Source: JAKACA01 sp050744865 (GTDB lineage Bacteria > Actinomycetota > Acidimicrobiia > Acidimicrobiales > Bog-793). From it: a stretch of DNA of 64,000 bases. The stretch is from the NCBI GenBank assembly GCA_050744865.1, contig JBOGHW010000085.1, forward strand, positions 8,970 through 72,969, read 5' to 3'. Within the stretch, counting starts at the first letter, position 1. Each line of letters opens with the position of its first letter. Positions 42,158 to 51,639 of this stretch are shown in pieces. Made by a program: the position numbers and the translations under genes. Below the pieces are notes generated by a model. The model had not been told where the DNA came from. It saw only the letters and a list, made by a program, of their open reading frames with translations, and did no database searches.

Positions 42158-43522
42158 ATGACCGACGACAAGACAGTGCCGCGCCAGCGGCTGAGCAAGC
42201 TTCTCGAAGTCGAGGAGGCGCGCTTCGTCGCCGAGCACCCGAGAGCTGTCGCCTATAGGGAGCGCGCCAGGCGCTCGATGGTGTCCGGCGTTCCCATGAA
42301 CTGGATGACAAGGTGGGCAGGCCCGACTCCGGTCGTCGTGGCCTCGGCCGAGGGAGCCGAGCTCTGGGACATCGACGGCCATCGCTATGTCGACTTCTGC
42401 CTGGGCGACACCGGCGCCATGGCCGGCCATGCGCCTTCGCCGGTGACAGAAGCGGTCGGTCGCCAGATCAGCCGCGGCGCCACCTACATGCTGCCGACGG
42501 AGGACTCGATCTGGGTAGCCGAGGAGATGTCGCGGCGCTTCGGGATGGCCCGCTGGCAGTTCTGCCTGACGGCTACGGACGCCAATCGTTTCGTATTGCG
42601 GCTGGCCAGGCAGATGACCGGCCGCCCGAACGTCGTCGTACACAACTGGTGCTACCACGGCTCGGTGGACGAGACCCTGGCGTCCCTCGACACCGGCGGT
42701 CACGTCGTAGCCCGCGAAGGCAGCGTGGGCCCGGCTCTCGACGTCACCCGGACCACCCGTGTCGTCGAGATCAACGACCTCGACGGCCTCGCCCGAGCTC
42801 TCGAGGACAGGCAGGTCGCTTGCGTCCTTGTGGAGCCGGCTCTCACCAATATCGGCATCGTCTTGCCGGATGCCGGCTACCACGACGAGCTGCGAAGGCT
42901 CACGAGGGACACCGGCACACTGCTCGTCATCGACGAAACGCACACCATTTGCGCCGGCCCCGGCGGCTACACGGGCCGGGAAGGACTGGAGCCGGACTTC
43001 CTCACGATCGGCAAGACGATAGGAGCCGGCGTCCCGGTGGCTGCCTACGGGATGACCGAGGAAGTGGCCCACCTGGTGACGGACAACACCTTCTGGGCGG
43101 ACGCCGACGTCGGAGGAGTCGGCGGGACCTTGGCCGGCAACGCCCTCTCGCTGGCCGCCACGCGGGCAACGCTCGAGCACGTGCTCACCGCCGAGGCGTT
43201 CGGCCGGATGGAAGCCCTCGCCAAGCACCTCGTCGACGGCGTCTCGGCTGTGATCGCTGCCTACGGAGCGCCGTGGCACGTGACCCGCCTCGGGTGCCGG
43301 TCGGAGTACTTGTTCTCCCCCACTCCGCCACGGACTGGCGCAGCGGCGGCCGCCGCCGGCGACGCCGAGCTTGACGACTTCGTGCACCTGGCAATGCTGA
43401 ACAGAGGGGTCCTGCTCACCCCGTTCCACAACATGACGCTCATGTCGCCGGCGACTGCGCTTGCCGACGTGGACGCCCACACGGCGGCCTTCGACGAGGT
43501 TGCCGCGGCGATCCTCGGCTGA
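42158..43522 (+). CDS. Class III aminotransferase (glutamate-1-semialdehyde aminomutase-like)
   Basis: The 454-residue PLP enzyme has the family landmarks GDTGAMAGHAPSPV near residue 90, WCYHGSVDET near 167, the PLP Asp in LVIDETHTICAGPGGY near 260 and the Schiff-base Lys in LTIGKTIGAGVPVAAYG near 285. It resembles glutamate-1-semialdehyde 2,1-aminomutase but is longer at the N-terminus, and a Thr-Ala-Thr-Asp-Ala loop replaces the usual SGTEA. A transaminase with a different substrate is therefore likely, and it should not be called HemL. The start is ATG at 42158. Confidence 0.82.
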   Translation: MTDDKTVPRQRLSKLLEVEEARFVAEHPRAVAYRERARRSMVSGVPMNWMTRWAGPTPVVVASAEGAELWDIDGHRYVDFCLGDTGAMAGHAPSPVTEAVGRQISRGATYMLPTEDSIWVAEEMSRRFGMARWQFCLTATDANRFVLRLARQMTGRPNVVVHNWCYHGSVDETLASLDTGGHVVAREGSVGPALDVTRTTRVVEINDLDGLARALEDRQVACVLVEPALTNIGIVLPDAGYHDELRRLTRDTGTLLVIDETHTICAGPGGYTGREGLEPDFLTIGKTIGAGVPVAAYGMTEEVAHLVTDNTFWADADVGGVGGTLAGNALSLAATRATLEHVLTAEAFGRMEALAKHLVDGVSAVIAAYGAPWHVTRLGCRSEYLFSPTPPRTGAAAAAAGDAELDDFVHLAMLNRGVLLTPFHNMTLMSPATALADVDAHTAAFDEVAAAILG

Positions 43523-43587
43523 TCGAGACCGGGGTGTCGTGCCGGCTCTGGTACCGCCTGCACGGCTGTCGGCGCGGCGGTGGAGCG

Positions 43588-44640
43588 CTACGCCGGCTGA
43601 GGTGGCTTGCCGTCATCTCCCGTGGTCCTGGCGGGCGCCCTCCGGAGCGTCATCGCCACCGAGCCGACGACGAGAAGCGCCCCGAGGGCCTCGCTCCAAG
43701 TGACGTGCTCTCCCAGGAGCAGGGCGCCGGCAGCGACGGCGACGACGGGATTGACGTAAGCGTAGGTCGAGACCGTTGCGACGGGCAGGTGCTTCAAGGC
43801 ATAGCCGTAGGCGGTGAAGGCAAGGACCGAGCCGAGCACCACAAGGTATGCCAGGGCGATCCAAGACGTCGCCGGCACCGAGGAGAGGTGCACCCGGGAG
43901 AGCTCGCCGCTCACGACCGCGCCCAAGATGAGCACGGCACCCCCGACGAGCATCTCGATGGCGGCAGAGACCATGGCATCGCTAGGCAGTGGGAGGCGGT
44001 GGCTGAGGACAGAGCCGAAGCCCCAAGCGACGGCAGCCCCGAGCACGATCAGCACGCCCGACAGGTGCCCCGAAGCCGCCCCGCCGCCAGTCAGCACGCC
44101 CACCCCGGCCAAGCCTGCCACCAGGCCTAGGACCGATCGCCAGGCGAGTCGCTGATGTCGGAGCGGCCAGGCGAACAGGAGCATCCAGAGCGGGACTGTC
44201 GCCACGAGGACCGCCGCCAGGCCCGATGGGAGGCGCGTCTCGGCAACGGTAACGCCACCGTTTCCCATGGACAGGAGCAGGATGCCCACGAGCCCGCCGG
44301 CCAACCAGGCACGCAGCCCCGGGCGCCGGGGTCCGGCCGGGCCCGCCGCTCGGCTCGTGGCCCGGACCCGCAGGGCGATTGGGTACAGCAACCCGCCTGC
44401 CACCACGTACCGGGTTCCCGCCAGTACCAACGGGGGCAGGTGGCGATCCCCCACTCGGATCGCAAGGTACGTTCCTCCCCAGACGAAGTAGACGACGCCC
44501 AGTGCCGCCCAGCTCAGCAGCGGGCGGGAGGCGGCCGTGACAGCTGGTGCAGCGGTTGCCCGGCCAAGCTGGCCGTGGCGCGCCGACCGGGCTCCGTCGG
44601 ATCCTGCCCGCTGCCTCGCTCGGTGCTTCCTTCGCGCCAT
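43588..44640 (-). CDS. EamA/DMT-family transporter
   Basis: The 350-residue protein has ten transmembrane segments in two EamA repeats: LSWAALGVVYFVWGGTYLAIR at the start, and VLIVLGAAVAWGFGSVLSHRLPLP near residue 195. YALKHLPVATVSTYAYVNPVVAVAAGALLLGE near the end is a typical signature. About 40 basic residues precede the first segment. Exporters of amino acids or metabolites are common in the family; the substrate is unknown. The start is ATG at 44640. Confidence 0.88.
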   Translation of the reverse strand: MARRKHRARQRAGSDGARSARHGQLGRATAAPAVTAASRPLLSWAALGVVYFVWGGTYLAIRVGDRHLPPLVLAGTRYVVAGGLLYPIALRVRATSRAAGPAGPRRPGLRAWLAGGLVGILLLSMGNGGVTVAETRLPSGLAAVLVATVPLWMLLFAWPLRHQRLAWRSVLGLVAGLAGVGVLTGGGAASGHLSGVLIVLGAAVAWGFGSVLSHRLPLPSDAMVSAAIEMLVGGAVLILGAVVSGELSRVHLSSVPATSWIALAYLVVLGSVLAFTAYGYALKHLPVATVSTYAYVNPVVAVAAGALLLGEHVTWSEALGALLVVGSVAMTLRRAPARTTGDDGKPPQPA

Positions 44641-44732
44641 CGGGAGAGTGTTACTCCCTCTTGGAGGCTGTCCGGCCAGTCCGTTCGGCAGATCACGTTC
44701 GATTACCCGGACTGTGAGACCGGAGAGGTGTC

Positions 44733-44995
44733 GTGGGTCGGATCGCACCGGCGGATCGGGAGGTGTTGAGAAAGTGGCTGGTGTGTTGTTTTGCCGGGCG
44801 AAATGATGTGGCGTCCGCGGTAGAGGGTTGCACGGGGTGGCGCTATCTGGTCGAAGAGATCAGTCGTGCCGGTATCGAGGCCAAATCTGGCCGACCGGCT
44901 GACACCGCGGCGCTGAAGGGTCCCAAGCGACGGGCCAAGACCGACAAGACCCTGGCGCGCGCACCTCGCGTCAACCTGGAGTCACTGGCCTTGCC
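44733..44995 (+). pseudogene. IS110-family transposase remnant (N-terminal part)
   Basis: The frame reads GRIAPADREVLRKWLVCCFAG, VEGCTGWRYLVEEISRAGIEA and RPADTAALKGPKRRAKTDK, which is the N-terminal DEDD-nuclease region of IS110-type transposases. Similarity ends near KTLARAP, and the C-terminal Tnp20-like half with its serine is absent. In the transposase frame there is a TGA shortly upstream, so the 5' end is also lost. The base composition (GTGTGTTGTTTTGCC) is less GC-rich than its neighbours. It abuts the DUF6036 gene. Confidence 0.8.
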
Positions 44996-45518
44996 GCAGC
45001 CGATCGAGGACGTCCTCGATTACGAGCCTTGCTCGCGCGGTCAGCGGCTCCTCCGGGTAGATCCTCGCGCAAAGCGCCGCCACGTCGGTCACCTCGGTCA
45101 CCTCGAGGTGAGTGCAAAGGGTCGCGATGTCATCCAGATCCGCATACGTCCTTGCCGCCATCGCCTTCATCGCCAGCAAGTGTTCGGGGGACACGACGCT
45201 AACGCGAAGGTGTGGATGGTCGAATATCAGGCGTGCTTTCTCGTCACGTCTCCGAGGTAGGTAACTCGAGGCTTGGTCGTTCAGCCACCACGACGGCATG
45301 CCCAACTCCTGGGCCACACTCAGCGCGATGCGATGGATCTTCTCCCTCGGTTCGAAAAGCGCGTCGACATCACGAGTGGCCTCGCGAGCGTTGAAAGCCA
45401 GGACCATGGCGGCTCCGCCGAAGATGTAGATGTCACCGCCGATACCTTCGCGTTTCAGCTCGGCGGCCACGCGCCGGAAAGCTTCTTCAAGTTGAGATCG
45501 TTCGATGAGCTCTGACAC
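44982..45518 (-). CDS. Nucleotidyltransferase-fold protein, DUF6036-like
   Basis: The 178-residue protein has a nucleotidyltransferase-like core: IYIFGGAAMVLAFNAREATRDVDALF, where the Gly-Gly and the D-x-D site (DVD) are preserved. WWLNDQASSYLPRR and SPEHLLAMKAMAARTYADLDDI follow, resembling DUF6036 and AbiEii-type proteins. Such proteins often act as toxins or regulators in two- or three-gene cassettes. Its start is one base from the stop of the gene upstream, and an XRE regulator heads the set. Its 3' end overlaps the IS110 remnant. Confidence 0.75.
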   Translation of the reverse strand: MSELIERSQLEEAFRRVAAELKREGIGGDIYIFGGAAMVLAFNAREATRDVDALFEPREKIHRIALSVAQELGMPSWWLNDQASSYLPRRRDEKARLIFDHPHLRVSVVSPEHLLAMKAMAARTYADLDDIATLCTHLEVTEVTDVAALCARIYPEEPLTARARLVIEDVLDRLRQGQ

Positions 45519-45920
45519 CTAGGTGCGATCCAGTGCACCCGTACCTATGAACACACCCCGGATTCGAAACGCGCAGGGCGAGTGAACGATCGCATCCGCA
45601 CGCACCGACGGTAAGTCGACCGGAAACCACCAAGTGTCGAGGAAGCGCTCGGGGTCGTAGGTCCACTCGGGCACCGGCAGTCCATCGTGATACGCCAGGT
45701 GCTCAGCAAGCGCTCCGAGGAAGGCGTCGTAGCAAGCATCCCCGGTTGTACCGGGGCGCTCAGCTAAGAGGGCTTGTTTGTGCTCTGCCGGCTCGAAGCG
45801 GTACTCCTCGACGAACTCGAGGACGAGTCTGCGTCGAGCTCGCTCGGAGTCGGCTGCAGCCAGCGACCGAGCAAGGTCGTCCACCGTCATTGCCCGGTAC
45901 CGCGAAGGAGCGCTGCTCAC
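45519..45920 (-). CDS. Unknown protein, middle gene of XRE/nucleotidyltransferase cassette
   Basis: The 133-residue protein has a helical start (AMTVDDLARSLAAADSERARRRLVLEFVEEYRFEP) and a conserved-looking second half with LAYHDGLPVPEWTYDPERFLDTWWFPVDLPS and FRIRGVFIGTGALDRT. The stretch PEWTYDPERFLDTWWFP recurs, as I recall, in actinobacterial proteins encoded between an HTH gene and a nucleotidyltransferase gene. I recognise no catalytic motif. Together with its neighbours it could be part of a toxin-antitoxin or defence unit. Confidence 0.7.
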   Translation of the reverse strand: MSSAPSRYRAMTVDDLARSLAAADSERARRRLVLEFVEEYRFEPAEHKQALLAERPGTTGDACYDAFLGALAEHLAYHDGLPVPEWTYDPERFLDTWWFPVDLPSVRADAIVHSPCAFRIRGVFIGTGALDRT

Positions 45921-45949
45921 CCGCCCAAGCTACCGGTTGGCGAGTTCGA

Positions 45950-46267
45950 TCAGTCGGAGCTCCAGGCCCGTGCCTCGGGGTCCAGGTGACCGAGACTCCT
46001 TTCGAGAACCTCGTCGTGGTCGTCGTAGGCGACCAAGTGGACATCGAGGTCTAAGCCCGCTCCGTGGAGAACAGAGCGGAGCGTCCTGACGCCCGGGTCC
46101 CGGACCCCGCTCTCGATCTCGGCGACAGTGGTCCTCGAGACGTGAGCACGGCGAGCAAGCTCACGCTGGCTCAACCCGGATGCGCGGCGCGCCTCGGCGA
46201 CGAGCGTGCCGGCGAGCGACCGGCGGTGATCATCGGACCTTCGGATGGTTGTAGCAGCTCCCTCCAC
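45950..46267 (-). CDS. XRE-family regulator heading the cassette
   Basis: The 105-residue protein has a classical helix-turn-helix: LVAEARRASGLSQRELARRAHVSRTTVAEIESG, followed by PGVRTLRSVLHGAGLDLDVHLV. Antitoxins of this size often have the same build. GTG at 46267 is the start; a CATAGT element a few bases before it suggests a leaderless message. It is followed at 29 bases by the unknown gene and then the nucleotidyltransferase-like gene. Confidence 0.82.
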   Translation of the reverse strand: MEGAATTIRRSDDHRRSLAGTLVAEARRASGLSQRELARRAHVSRTTVAEIESGVRDPGVRTLRSVLHGAGLDLDVHLVAYDDHDEVLERSLGHLDPEARAWSSD

Positions 46268-46388
46268 GATGACTATGGTACCGAATTCAGGGCCACTCTT
46301 GGTCGCCGCCTCTGTGAGGTGACCGGTGGAAGCTGGCGGGCCGTCCGGGCGTCATTAGTCCGTGGGTTCCCCTGAGAGATGTGCCACG

Positions 46389-48551
46389 ATGAGAGACCAG
46401 ATGGCGGAAATCAGTTGGACCCCTGTCTTGAGAAGCCGTGCCCGACCGGCGCGAGTGAGGCCATCCGTCCTCGGCGTTGCGATGGCTGTCGCACTCGGTA
46501 TGTGCCTGTTCGCGAGCCCGCTCGCCGAAGATTCGGCCGCCGCCGCGACCCCTGACAGTGCGGTTGACACAACGCCGACCGCCTGGCGCGTGCTGACCAG
46601 CTACCCGGTACAGAAGCTCGTCGTCGACGACGTGCTCGGGACCTCGTGCCCCAGTACGACCATCTGTTACCTCGTCGGCCCGCCGGCTCGGGGCAATGGC
46701 TCAGCCATCCTGGCCACGAAGGACGGCGGCGGCCTTTGGGAGACCAAGCTGACCGGCCCGGCGACATCCGACTCGCTGGTCGCCATCGCATGTCCGTCGG
46801 ACGAGACCTGCTTGTCGGCCGGAGAGACCCAGACCGGCGAGGGCACCGTCGTGTCGACTACAAACGCCGGGGGCTCGTGGCACTCGATAACTATTGCCGG
46901 CGCGGGTGACCTGACGGCTTTGACGTGCCAGGCAACCAGCTGCACGGCCGTCGGGACGAAGTCATCCGGGGCCGGCTTGGTGGTGCTCTCGACCACCGAT
47001 GGCGGCGGGTCCTGGACCTCTGTCGATCTCCCCTCGGCTATCGGCTCGGCGACGGGCATCGCCTGCCCGACTACATCGGACTGCTTCGTGGTCGGCTCGA
47101 CGCCGTTGTCCACCGGGGTCGTTGTCGCTTCCAGCGACGGCGGGCTGCACTGGGCACGGCAAGCACTGCCGGAAGGCGTGAGGTCCGTTTCCTCGGTGTC
47201 GTGCTCGACTGCGGGTGTCTGCACGGCCGCCGCCCAGTCCTCGACCGGGCAGGCCGACGTCCTTCGCACGGCCGACGCCGGCCACTCGTGGAGCCTGCTT
47301 GTGCTTCCTAGTTTCATGGACTTCGCCGGCGGCGTCGCCTGCCCGACCGCCTTGCGCTGCTGGGTCGTGGGCGACGACTTCGACGGGCAGGGCACGATCT
47401 CCACCACTGCCAACGGCGGCAAGACGTGGACCGGTGGATACTTCCCCGTCGAAGTTGCCTACCTGCGGGCCATCTCATGCGCTACAGACACGACCTGCCT
47501 CGCCGGGGGCTTCGAGCCTGGCGGTCCTGGCATCGTGGCCGCCACGACTGACGCCGGCGCCGACTGGTCGGTCCCCCTGACAAGCCTGATCCAGTCTTTG
47601 AACAGCATTTCCTGCCCGGCACCCGCCGACTGCCTGGCTGCAGGCAGCGACCCGCTCGGGCAGGGCGCCGTTCTGGCGACGACGGACGCGGGGCTGAAGT
47701 GGCGCCTGGATTCCATCCCGGCAAGCGTTCAGCTGCTCACCGGCGTGTCATGTTCCACATCACAGAATTGTGTGGCCGTCGGGTTCGGGGTTACGGGCTC
47801 CGGGGTCATCCTCGTCACGAGCGACTTCGGCGAGAAGTGGACACTCGTCGGGCTACCTGCGGGGACGCAGCCGTTCAACGGGGTCTCGTGCCCGACTGCG
47901 AGTGAGTGTTTCGCTGTCGGTGCCGAGAACGAGAATCTGGCCGTCGTGATGGCAACGACGGACGCCGGTCGCAAGTGGGTTCGCCAATCCGTCCCAGCCA
48001 ACACCGGCGCCCTTCACGCCATCTCCTGCGCCAACGCCAAGGTCTGCACCGCGGCGGGCATCACGCTCACCGGCCAGGGTGCTCTCCTCGTGACTCGTGA
48101 CGGCGGAGCCACCTGGACAAGTCGAGCGCAGTACCTACCAGTCGGCATCACGACGATGCTCGGCGCCAGCTGCCCATCTCCGAGCCTTTGCATAGCCGCC
48201 GGCGAGTTCGCGACCGGCACAGGAGTGATCGTCCGCAGCTCCGACGGAGGGCTGCGCTGGCACAGGAGTCAGCTGCCGAGCGGCGTCTACGGGATCGATG
48301 GGGCGTCGTGCTCCACGCCGACCGCTTGCGTCGCCGTCGGACAGGCAAGTGCTTACATCGGGCCCTCTGGCCTCGAGCTCAGAGGAGCCATCGTCACGAG
48401 CACGAACGGCGGATCCACCTGGAACAGCGCGTCCACACCGATGCGGATCGGGACGCTCGCCGGCGTGTCCTGCTACTCCGGCCTTCTCTGCTACGCCGTA
48501 GGTATCACGGATGTCGGCGTCCCACTCATCGCAACGGACAACGGCTCGTGA
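46389..48551 (+). CDS. Secreted 14-repeat beta-propeller protein with paired cysteines
   Basis: The 720-residue protein has a signal peptide ending near AEDSAAAA and then fourteen repeats of 42-50 residues. Each reads roughly hydrophobic-SCP-x4-C-x-A-x-G, a Gly-rich turn, then a strand ending TTDGGxxW, an Asp-box-like hairpin. The two Cys in each repeat are 5-7 residues apart and probably pair. Fourteen blades would make two seven-bladed propellers, as in BNR/Vps10-type proteins. It has no visible catalytic site, so a binding role outside the cell is likely. The start is ATG at 46389. The next gene begins 30 bases downstream. Confidence 0.82.
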   Translation: MRDQMAEISWTPVLRSRARPARVRPSVLGVAMAVALGMCLFASPLAEDSAAAATPDSAVDTTPTAWRVLTSYPVQKLVVDDVLGTSCPSTTICYLVGPPARGNGSAILATKDGGGLWETKLTGPATSDSLVAIACPSDETCLSAGETQTGEGTVVSTTNAGGSWHSITIAGAGDLTALTCQATSCTAVGTKSSGAGLVVLSTTDGGGSWTSVDLPSAIGSATGIACPTTSDCFVVGSTPLSTGVVVASSDGGLHWARQALPEGVRSVSSVSCSTAGVCTAAAQSSTGQADVLRTADAGHSWSLLVLPSFMDFAGGVACPTALRCWVVGDDFDGQGTISTTANGGKTWTGGYFPVEVAYLRAISCATDTTCLAGGFEPGGPGIVAATTDAGADWSVPLTSLIQSLNSISCPAPADCLAAGSDPLGQGAVLATTDAGLKWRLDSIPASVQLLTGVSCSTSQNCVAVGFGVTGSGVILVTSDFGEKWTLVGLPAGTQPFNGVSCPTASECFAVGAENENLAVVMATTDAGRKWVRQSVPANTGALHAISCANAKVCTAAGITLTGQGALLVTRDGGATWTSRAQYLPVGITTMLGASCPSPSLCIAAGEFATGTGVIVRSSDGGLRWHRSQLPSGVYGIDGASCSTPTACVAVGQASAYIGPSGLELRGAIVTSTNGGSTWNSASTPMRIGTLAGVSCYSGLLCYAVGITDVGVPLIATDNGS

Positions 48552-48580
48552 GGGCCGAAAAATCGAGAGGAGTTGAGACG

Positions 48581-49810
48581 ATGTCATCGTCCCGCTTTGC
48601 CCTAAGCAACCGATCCGGTTCCTGGCGAGCCGCAACCGTGGTGCCCGCCGTGCTGGCCGCTGGACTGGCGGCGGCATCGATAACGGCCGTCGCCGCGGCT
48701 GCTGCTAGCAGCCGCCCGGCGGCCTCGGTCCCGAGCGGATTCCGGGCCGCCTCGATGAGCTGGCTGACCGCCAGTAGCGCTCTCGTGCTCGGCACAGCAC
48801 CGTGCAAAGAAACGACAGACGGTGGATCCTCTATCCCCACCGGCTGCCTCTACGTCGTCGGGACGGGGAATGCCGGCGCCTCATGGGACTTCGTCGCCGC
48901 GGTGAATGCACCACTGACCGGCGCTGTCCAGAGCGTGACGATGACGTCGCCCAAGGTGGCCTGGCTCTACGGGCCGGACCTCTGGCTCAGCAAGGACAGC
49001 GGCAAAGCGTGGACAAAGGTACCCACGCCAGGCGGCGCACCCCAAGTGATCTCGTTGGTGAGCAACGCCACCGAGACCTATGCCATGGTGGCGCCGTGCC
49101 CACCGAACATCGCGGGCAGTTGCCAGGCGAAGCCCTACACGCTGTGGAGCACGCCGACGGCGGCACCTGGGAAGTGGACGGAGATCAAGAACAACTTCAC
49201 GCCTCCAGCCGGCACGATCGACTTCGACAGCGGGCTCTCGCTCTTCGGCACGACCGTCTACGCCTTCGCCAGCTTTGAAAACAGCGATGGTGGCGACGTC
49301 CACAACGTGATGAAGGCAAGCGAGAACGGAGGAAGTTTCGTCGCCCACAGTGTCCCTTGTGATACGACAAGTCAGACGCCCGAGAATCTCGTCCAGATGG
49401 TGGCCACCACGGCGAAGGACGTGGGAGCCCTTTGCGAGAGCGAGCCTTCGGTCGGGCAGTCGTTGAAGCCGGTCTTCTACTCGACGAACGGCGGCGCCAA
49501 GTTCGTCTCTGCCGGAGCACCCGAGACAGGAGGCGTGAACGCCCAACTGGCGGCGTCGCCCACACGGCATCTTGCTGTCACGTCATCCTCAGGCGCCTCG
49601 TACATCGACGTCAACTACACCGGCGGATCGGCCTGGAAGCGTGTCGTGAGTGAGCCAGACGGTGGGCAGGGATGGAACGGAATCGTCTACGTGTCTGCCA
49701 AGGTCGCCTGGGTCGTCTACGCGCCCTCGAGCGGTCCCGACCCGCAGGCACCCGGCCAGCTTTGGAAGACGACGAACGGCGGCATCAGCTGGTCGGTGGT
49801 GAAGTGGTGA
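48581..49810 (+). CDS. Secreted propeller-like protein of unknown function
   Basis: The 409-residue protein has a signal peptide (VVPAVLAAGLAAASITAVAAAAA) and Asp-box-like repeats such as WLYGPDLWLSKDSGKAWTKV, FYSTNGGAKFVSAG and LWKTTNGGISWSVVKW, as in BNR/sialidase-type propellers. The repeats are fewer and more degenerate than in the preceding gene. A GAGAGGAG site precedes ATG 48581. The S53 protease gene starts inside its stop codon, so the two products are made together and may act together. Confidence 0.8.
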   Translation: MSSSRFALSNRSGSWRAATVVPAVLAAGLAAASITAVAAAAASSRPAASVPSGFRAASMSWLTASSALVLGTAPCKETTDGGSSIPTGCLYVVGTGNAGASWDFVAAVNAPLTGAVQSVTMTSPKVAWLYGPDLWLSKDSGKAWTKVPTPGGAPQVISLVSNATETYAMVAPCPPNIAGSCQAKPYTLWSTPTAAPGKWTEIKNNFTPPAGTIDFDSGLSLFGTTVYAFASFENSDGGDVHNVMKASENGGSFVAHSVPCDTTSQTPENLVQMVATTAKDVGALCESEPSVGQSLKPVFYSTNGGAKFVSAGAPETGGVNAQLAASPTRHLAVTSSSGASYIDVNYTGGSAWKRVVSEPDGGQGWNGIVYVSAKVAWVVYAPSSGPDPQAPGQLWKTTNGGISWSVVKW

Positions 49811-51549
49811 CTGGACGTCGCCTTGTCGCCGGCGTTGCCGTGGCCGCCGTTCTCGGCGCCTTGCCGGCCTCTACCGCAGCTCTCGGGCAGGCGGCCCCCG
49901 TCCAGCACTCTCCCGCCGGCTATCGCGTGCATTACGGAGTCGGTCGCCGTCTCTGCCCGACAACACGCGGCCAAGATACCTGTTTCGCCATTGGCCGCGT
50001 CAGCGTCAAGAAGGGCGCTCGCGGAGCCCGGCCCTACATCGTGCCGGTCGATGGTGTGCGCTCCGGGCCGGAGGCGACAATCGGCCCGGCTGGAGGGCTG
50101 ACTCCGTACGACTTCGCCACGGCCTACGGCCTTCATACCGACGGCACGGTGGCGGACCAGACAGTCGCCATCGTCGACGCTTTCAATGACCCGAACCTGA
50201 ACAGCGACCTGCAGACTTTCGACGCGCACTACTCGCTGGCGGCTTGCAGCACGTCCAACGGCTGCCTCAAGATCGTCGACCAGGCCGGTGGCACCACACT
50301 TCCGCAGAACGATCACTCCGGCTGGTCGGTCGAGGAGACCCTCGACGTCGAGACTGTCCACTCTGTCTGCCAGAGGTGCAACATCATGCTCGTCGAAGCC
50401 GACTCGGCGAGCACGCCGAACTTCGACGCCGCCGAGGACGAAGCGGTCAAGCTCGGCGCCACCGAGATCTCGAACTCTTGGGGCCAACCGGAGAGCAGTG
50501 TGGCGCCAAAGTCGGCGGCGGCGTTCAAGCACCCAGGCGTGGTCATCACTGCTTCGACGGGAGACGACGGTTACTACGGCTACGACACCTTCCAAGGCGC
50601 CGACGAGCCGAATGCTCCCGCCTCGTACAACACCGTCGTAGCCGTCGGCGGCACCTCGCTCTACCTCGGGCAGACCGCCACCCGGCAGTCTGAGTCCGTC
50701 TGGAACGACAACGGCACACAAGACGTCTGGGAGCAAGCCCTTTCCTCCTCACAGGGCGCCTCCGGTGGGGGTTGCAGCACGTTGTCCGCCGCCCCTGCCT
50801 GGCAGACGAGACTGTCCGTGTGGCCGAGCACCGGCTGCAAGGCACACCGGCTCGACGCCGACATCTCGGCCGATGCCGACTGGCTCACCGGCTTCGACAC
50901 CTACGACACGTATGCCTGCGGCTCTTCCTGTCTTGCACCGGGATGGAACACCATCGGCGGTACGTCGCTGTCCTCCCCTCTCATTGCGGCGATGTTCGGG
51001 CTTGCAGGTGGCTCTCATGGAGTGGCTTACCCGGCCCTCACTCTTTACGGGCACCTCGGCACGTCGGCTCTCTATGACGTGATGAGCGGTGGCAACGGTT
51101 TCTGCGACGGCGAGGGAGCAGCCGCCTGCGGCGACCCGAACACGCCGGGGCTGCTCCTCGACTGCGACTACGGCGCATCGCCTAAGACCCCGGCCGCCGG
51201 AGACCGAGCCTGCGACGCCCTCGCCGGCTACGACGGCGCCAGTGGCGTTGGTACGCCGAACGGTCTCGGCGCCTTCGAGAAAACTGGGCCGTCAAGCAAG
51301 GTTGCCGGCCCGTCCAGCCTGTCGCGACAGGCCGAAGGCGTCTGGAAGGCGAGCTGGCACGATCCGTTCCCTGGTGGGAAAGTTGTCAGCTTCCTCTGGA
51401 ATTGGGGCGACGGGACGGCAACGACTACGACGAGCCTCGACTCGGCAAGTCATGCCTACGCCGCCGCCGGTGCCTACAAGGTCGTCGTGACGCTGAAGGA
51501 CAACTACGGCCAGACCGGCTCGACGACGTACTCGGTAGCGGTCGGCTGA
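49807..51549 (+). CDS. Secreted S53 (sedolisin) family acid protease with PKD domain
   Basis: The 580-residue protein has a signal peptide, an S53 catalytic domain and a C-terminal PKD domain (FLWNWGDGTATTT). The S53 Glu and Asp are in SVEETLDVE (E-x3-D near residue 175), and the nucleophile Ser is in WNTIGGTSLSSPLIAAMFGLAGG near 384. The calcium-site region lies around GASGVGTPNGLG. Sedolisins work at low pH, which suits an acid habitat. The N-terminal part before the core is a short pro-segment. GTG at 49807 overlaps the previous stop (GTGA). Confidence 0.9.
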   Translation: MTGRRLVAGVAVAAVLGALPASTAALGQAAPVQHSPAGYRVHYGVGRRLCPTTRGQDTCFAIGRVSVKKGARGARPYIVPVDGVRSGPEATIGPAGGLTPYDFATAYGLHTDGTVADQTVAIVDAFNDPNLNSDLQTFDAHYSLAACSTSNGCLKIVDQAGGTTLPQNDHSGWSVEETLDVETVHSVCQRCNIMLVEADSASTPNFDAAEDEAVKLGATEISNSWGQPESSVAPKSAAAFKHPGVVITASTGDDGYYGYDTFQGADEPNAPASYNTVVAVGGTSLYLGQTATRQSESVWNDNGTQDVWEQALSSSQGASGGGCSTLSAAPAWQTRLSVWPSTGCKAHRLDADISADADWLTGFDTYDTYACGSSCLAPGWNTIGGTSLSSPLIAAMFGLAGGSHGVAYPALTLYGHLGTSALYDVMSGGNGFCDGEGAAACGDPNTPGLLLDCDYGASPKTPAAGDRACDALAGYDGASGVGTPNGLGAFEKTGPSSKVAGPSSLSRQAEGVWKASWHDPFPGGKVVSFLWNWGDGTATTTTSLDSASHAYAAAGAYKVVVTLKDNYGQTGSTTYSVAVG

Positions 51550-51639
51550 AGCTCGCCAAACGGGGCGGAGTCACCGCCTGGCACCGGTATCAGCCAGCAG
51601 ACTTCACGCGCCAGTACCTTGAGCCTGAAGTGACTGCGG

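Noticed and set aside
42158..43522. HemL (glutamate-1-semialdehyde aminomutase) for the class III aminotransferase
   Set aside because: The N-terminus is longer and a key loop differs from true HemL; the gene is not near hem genes.
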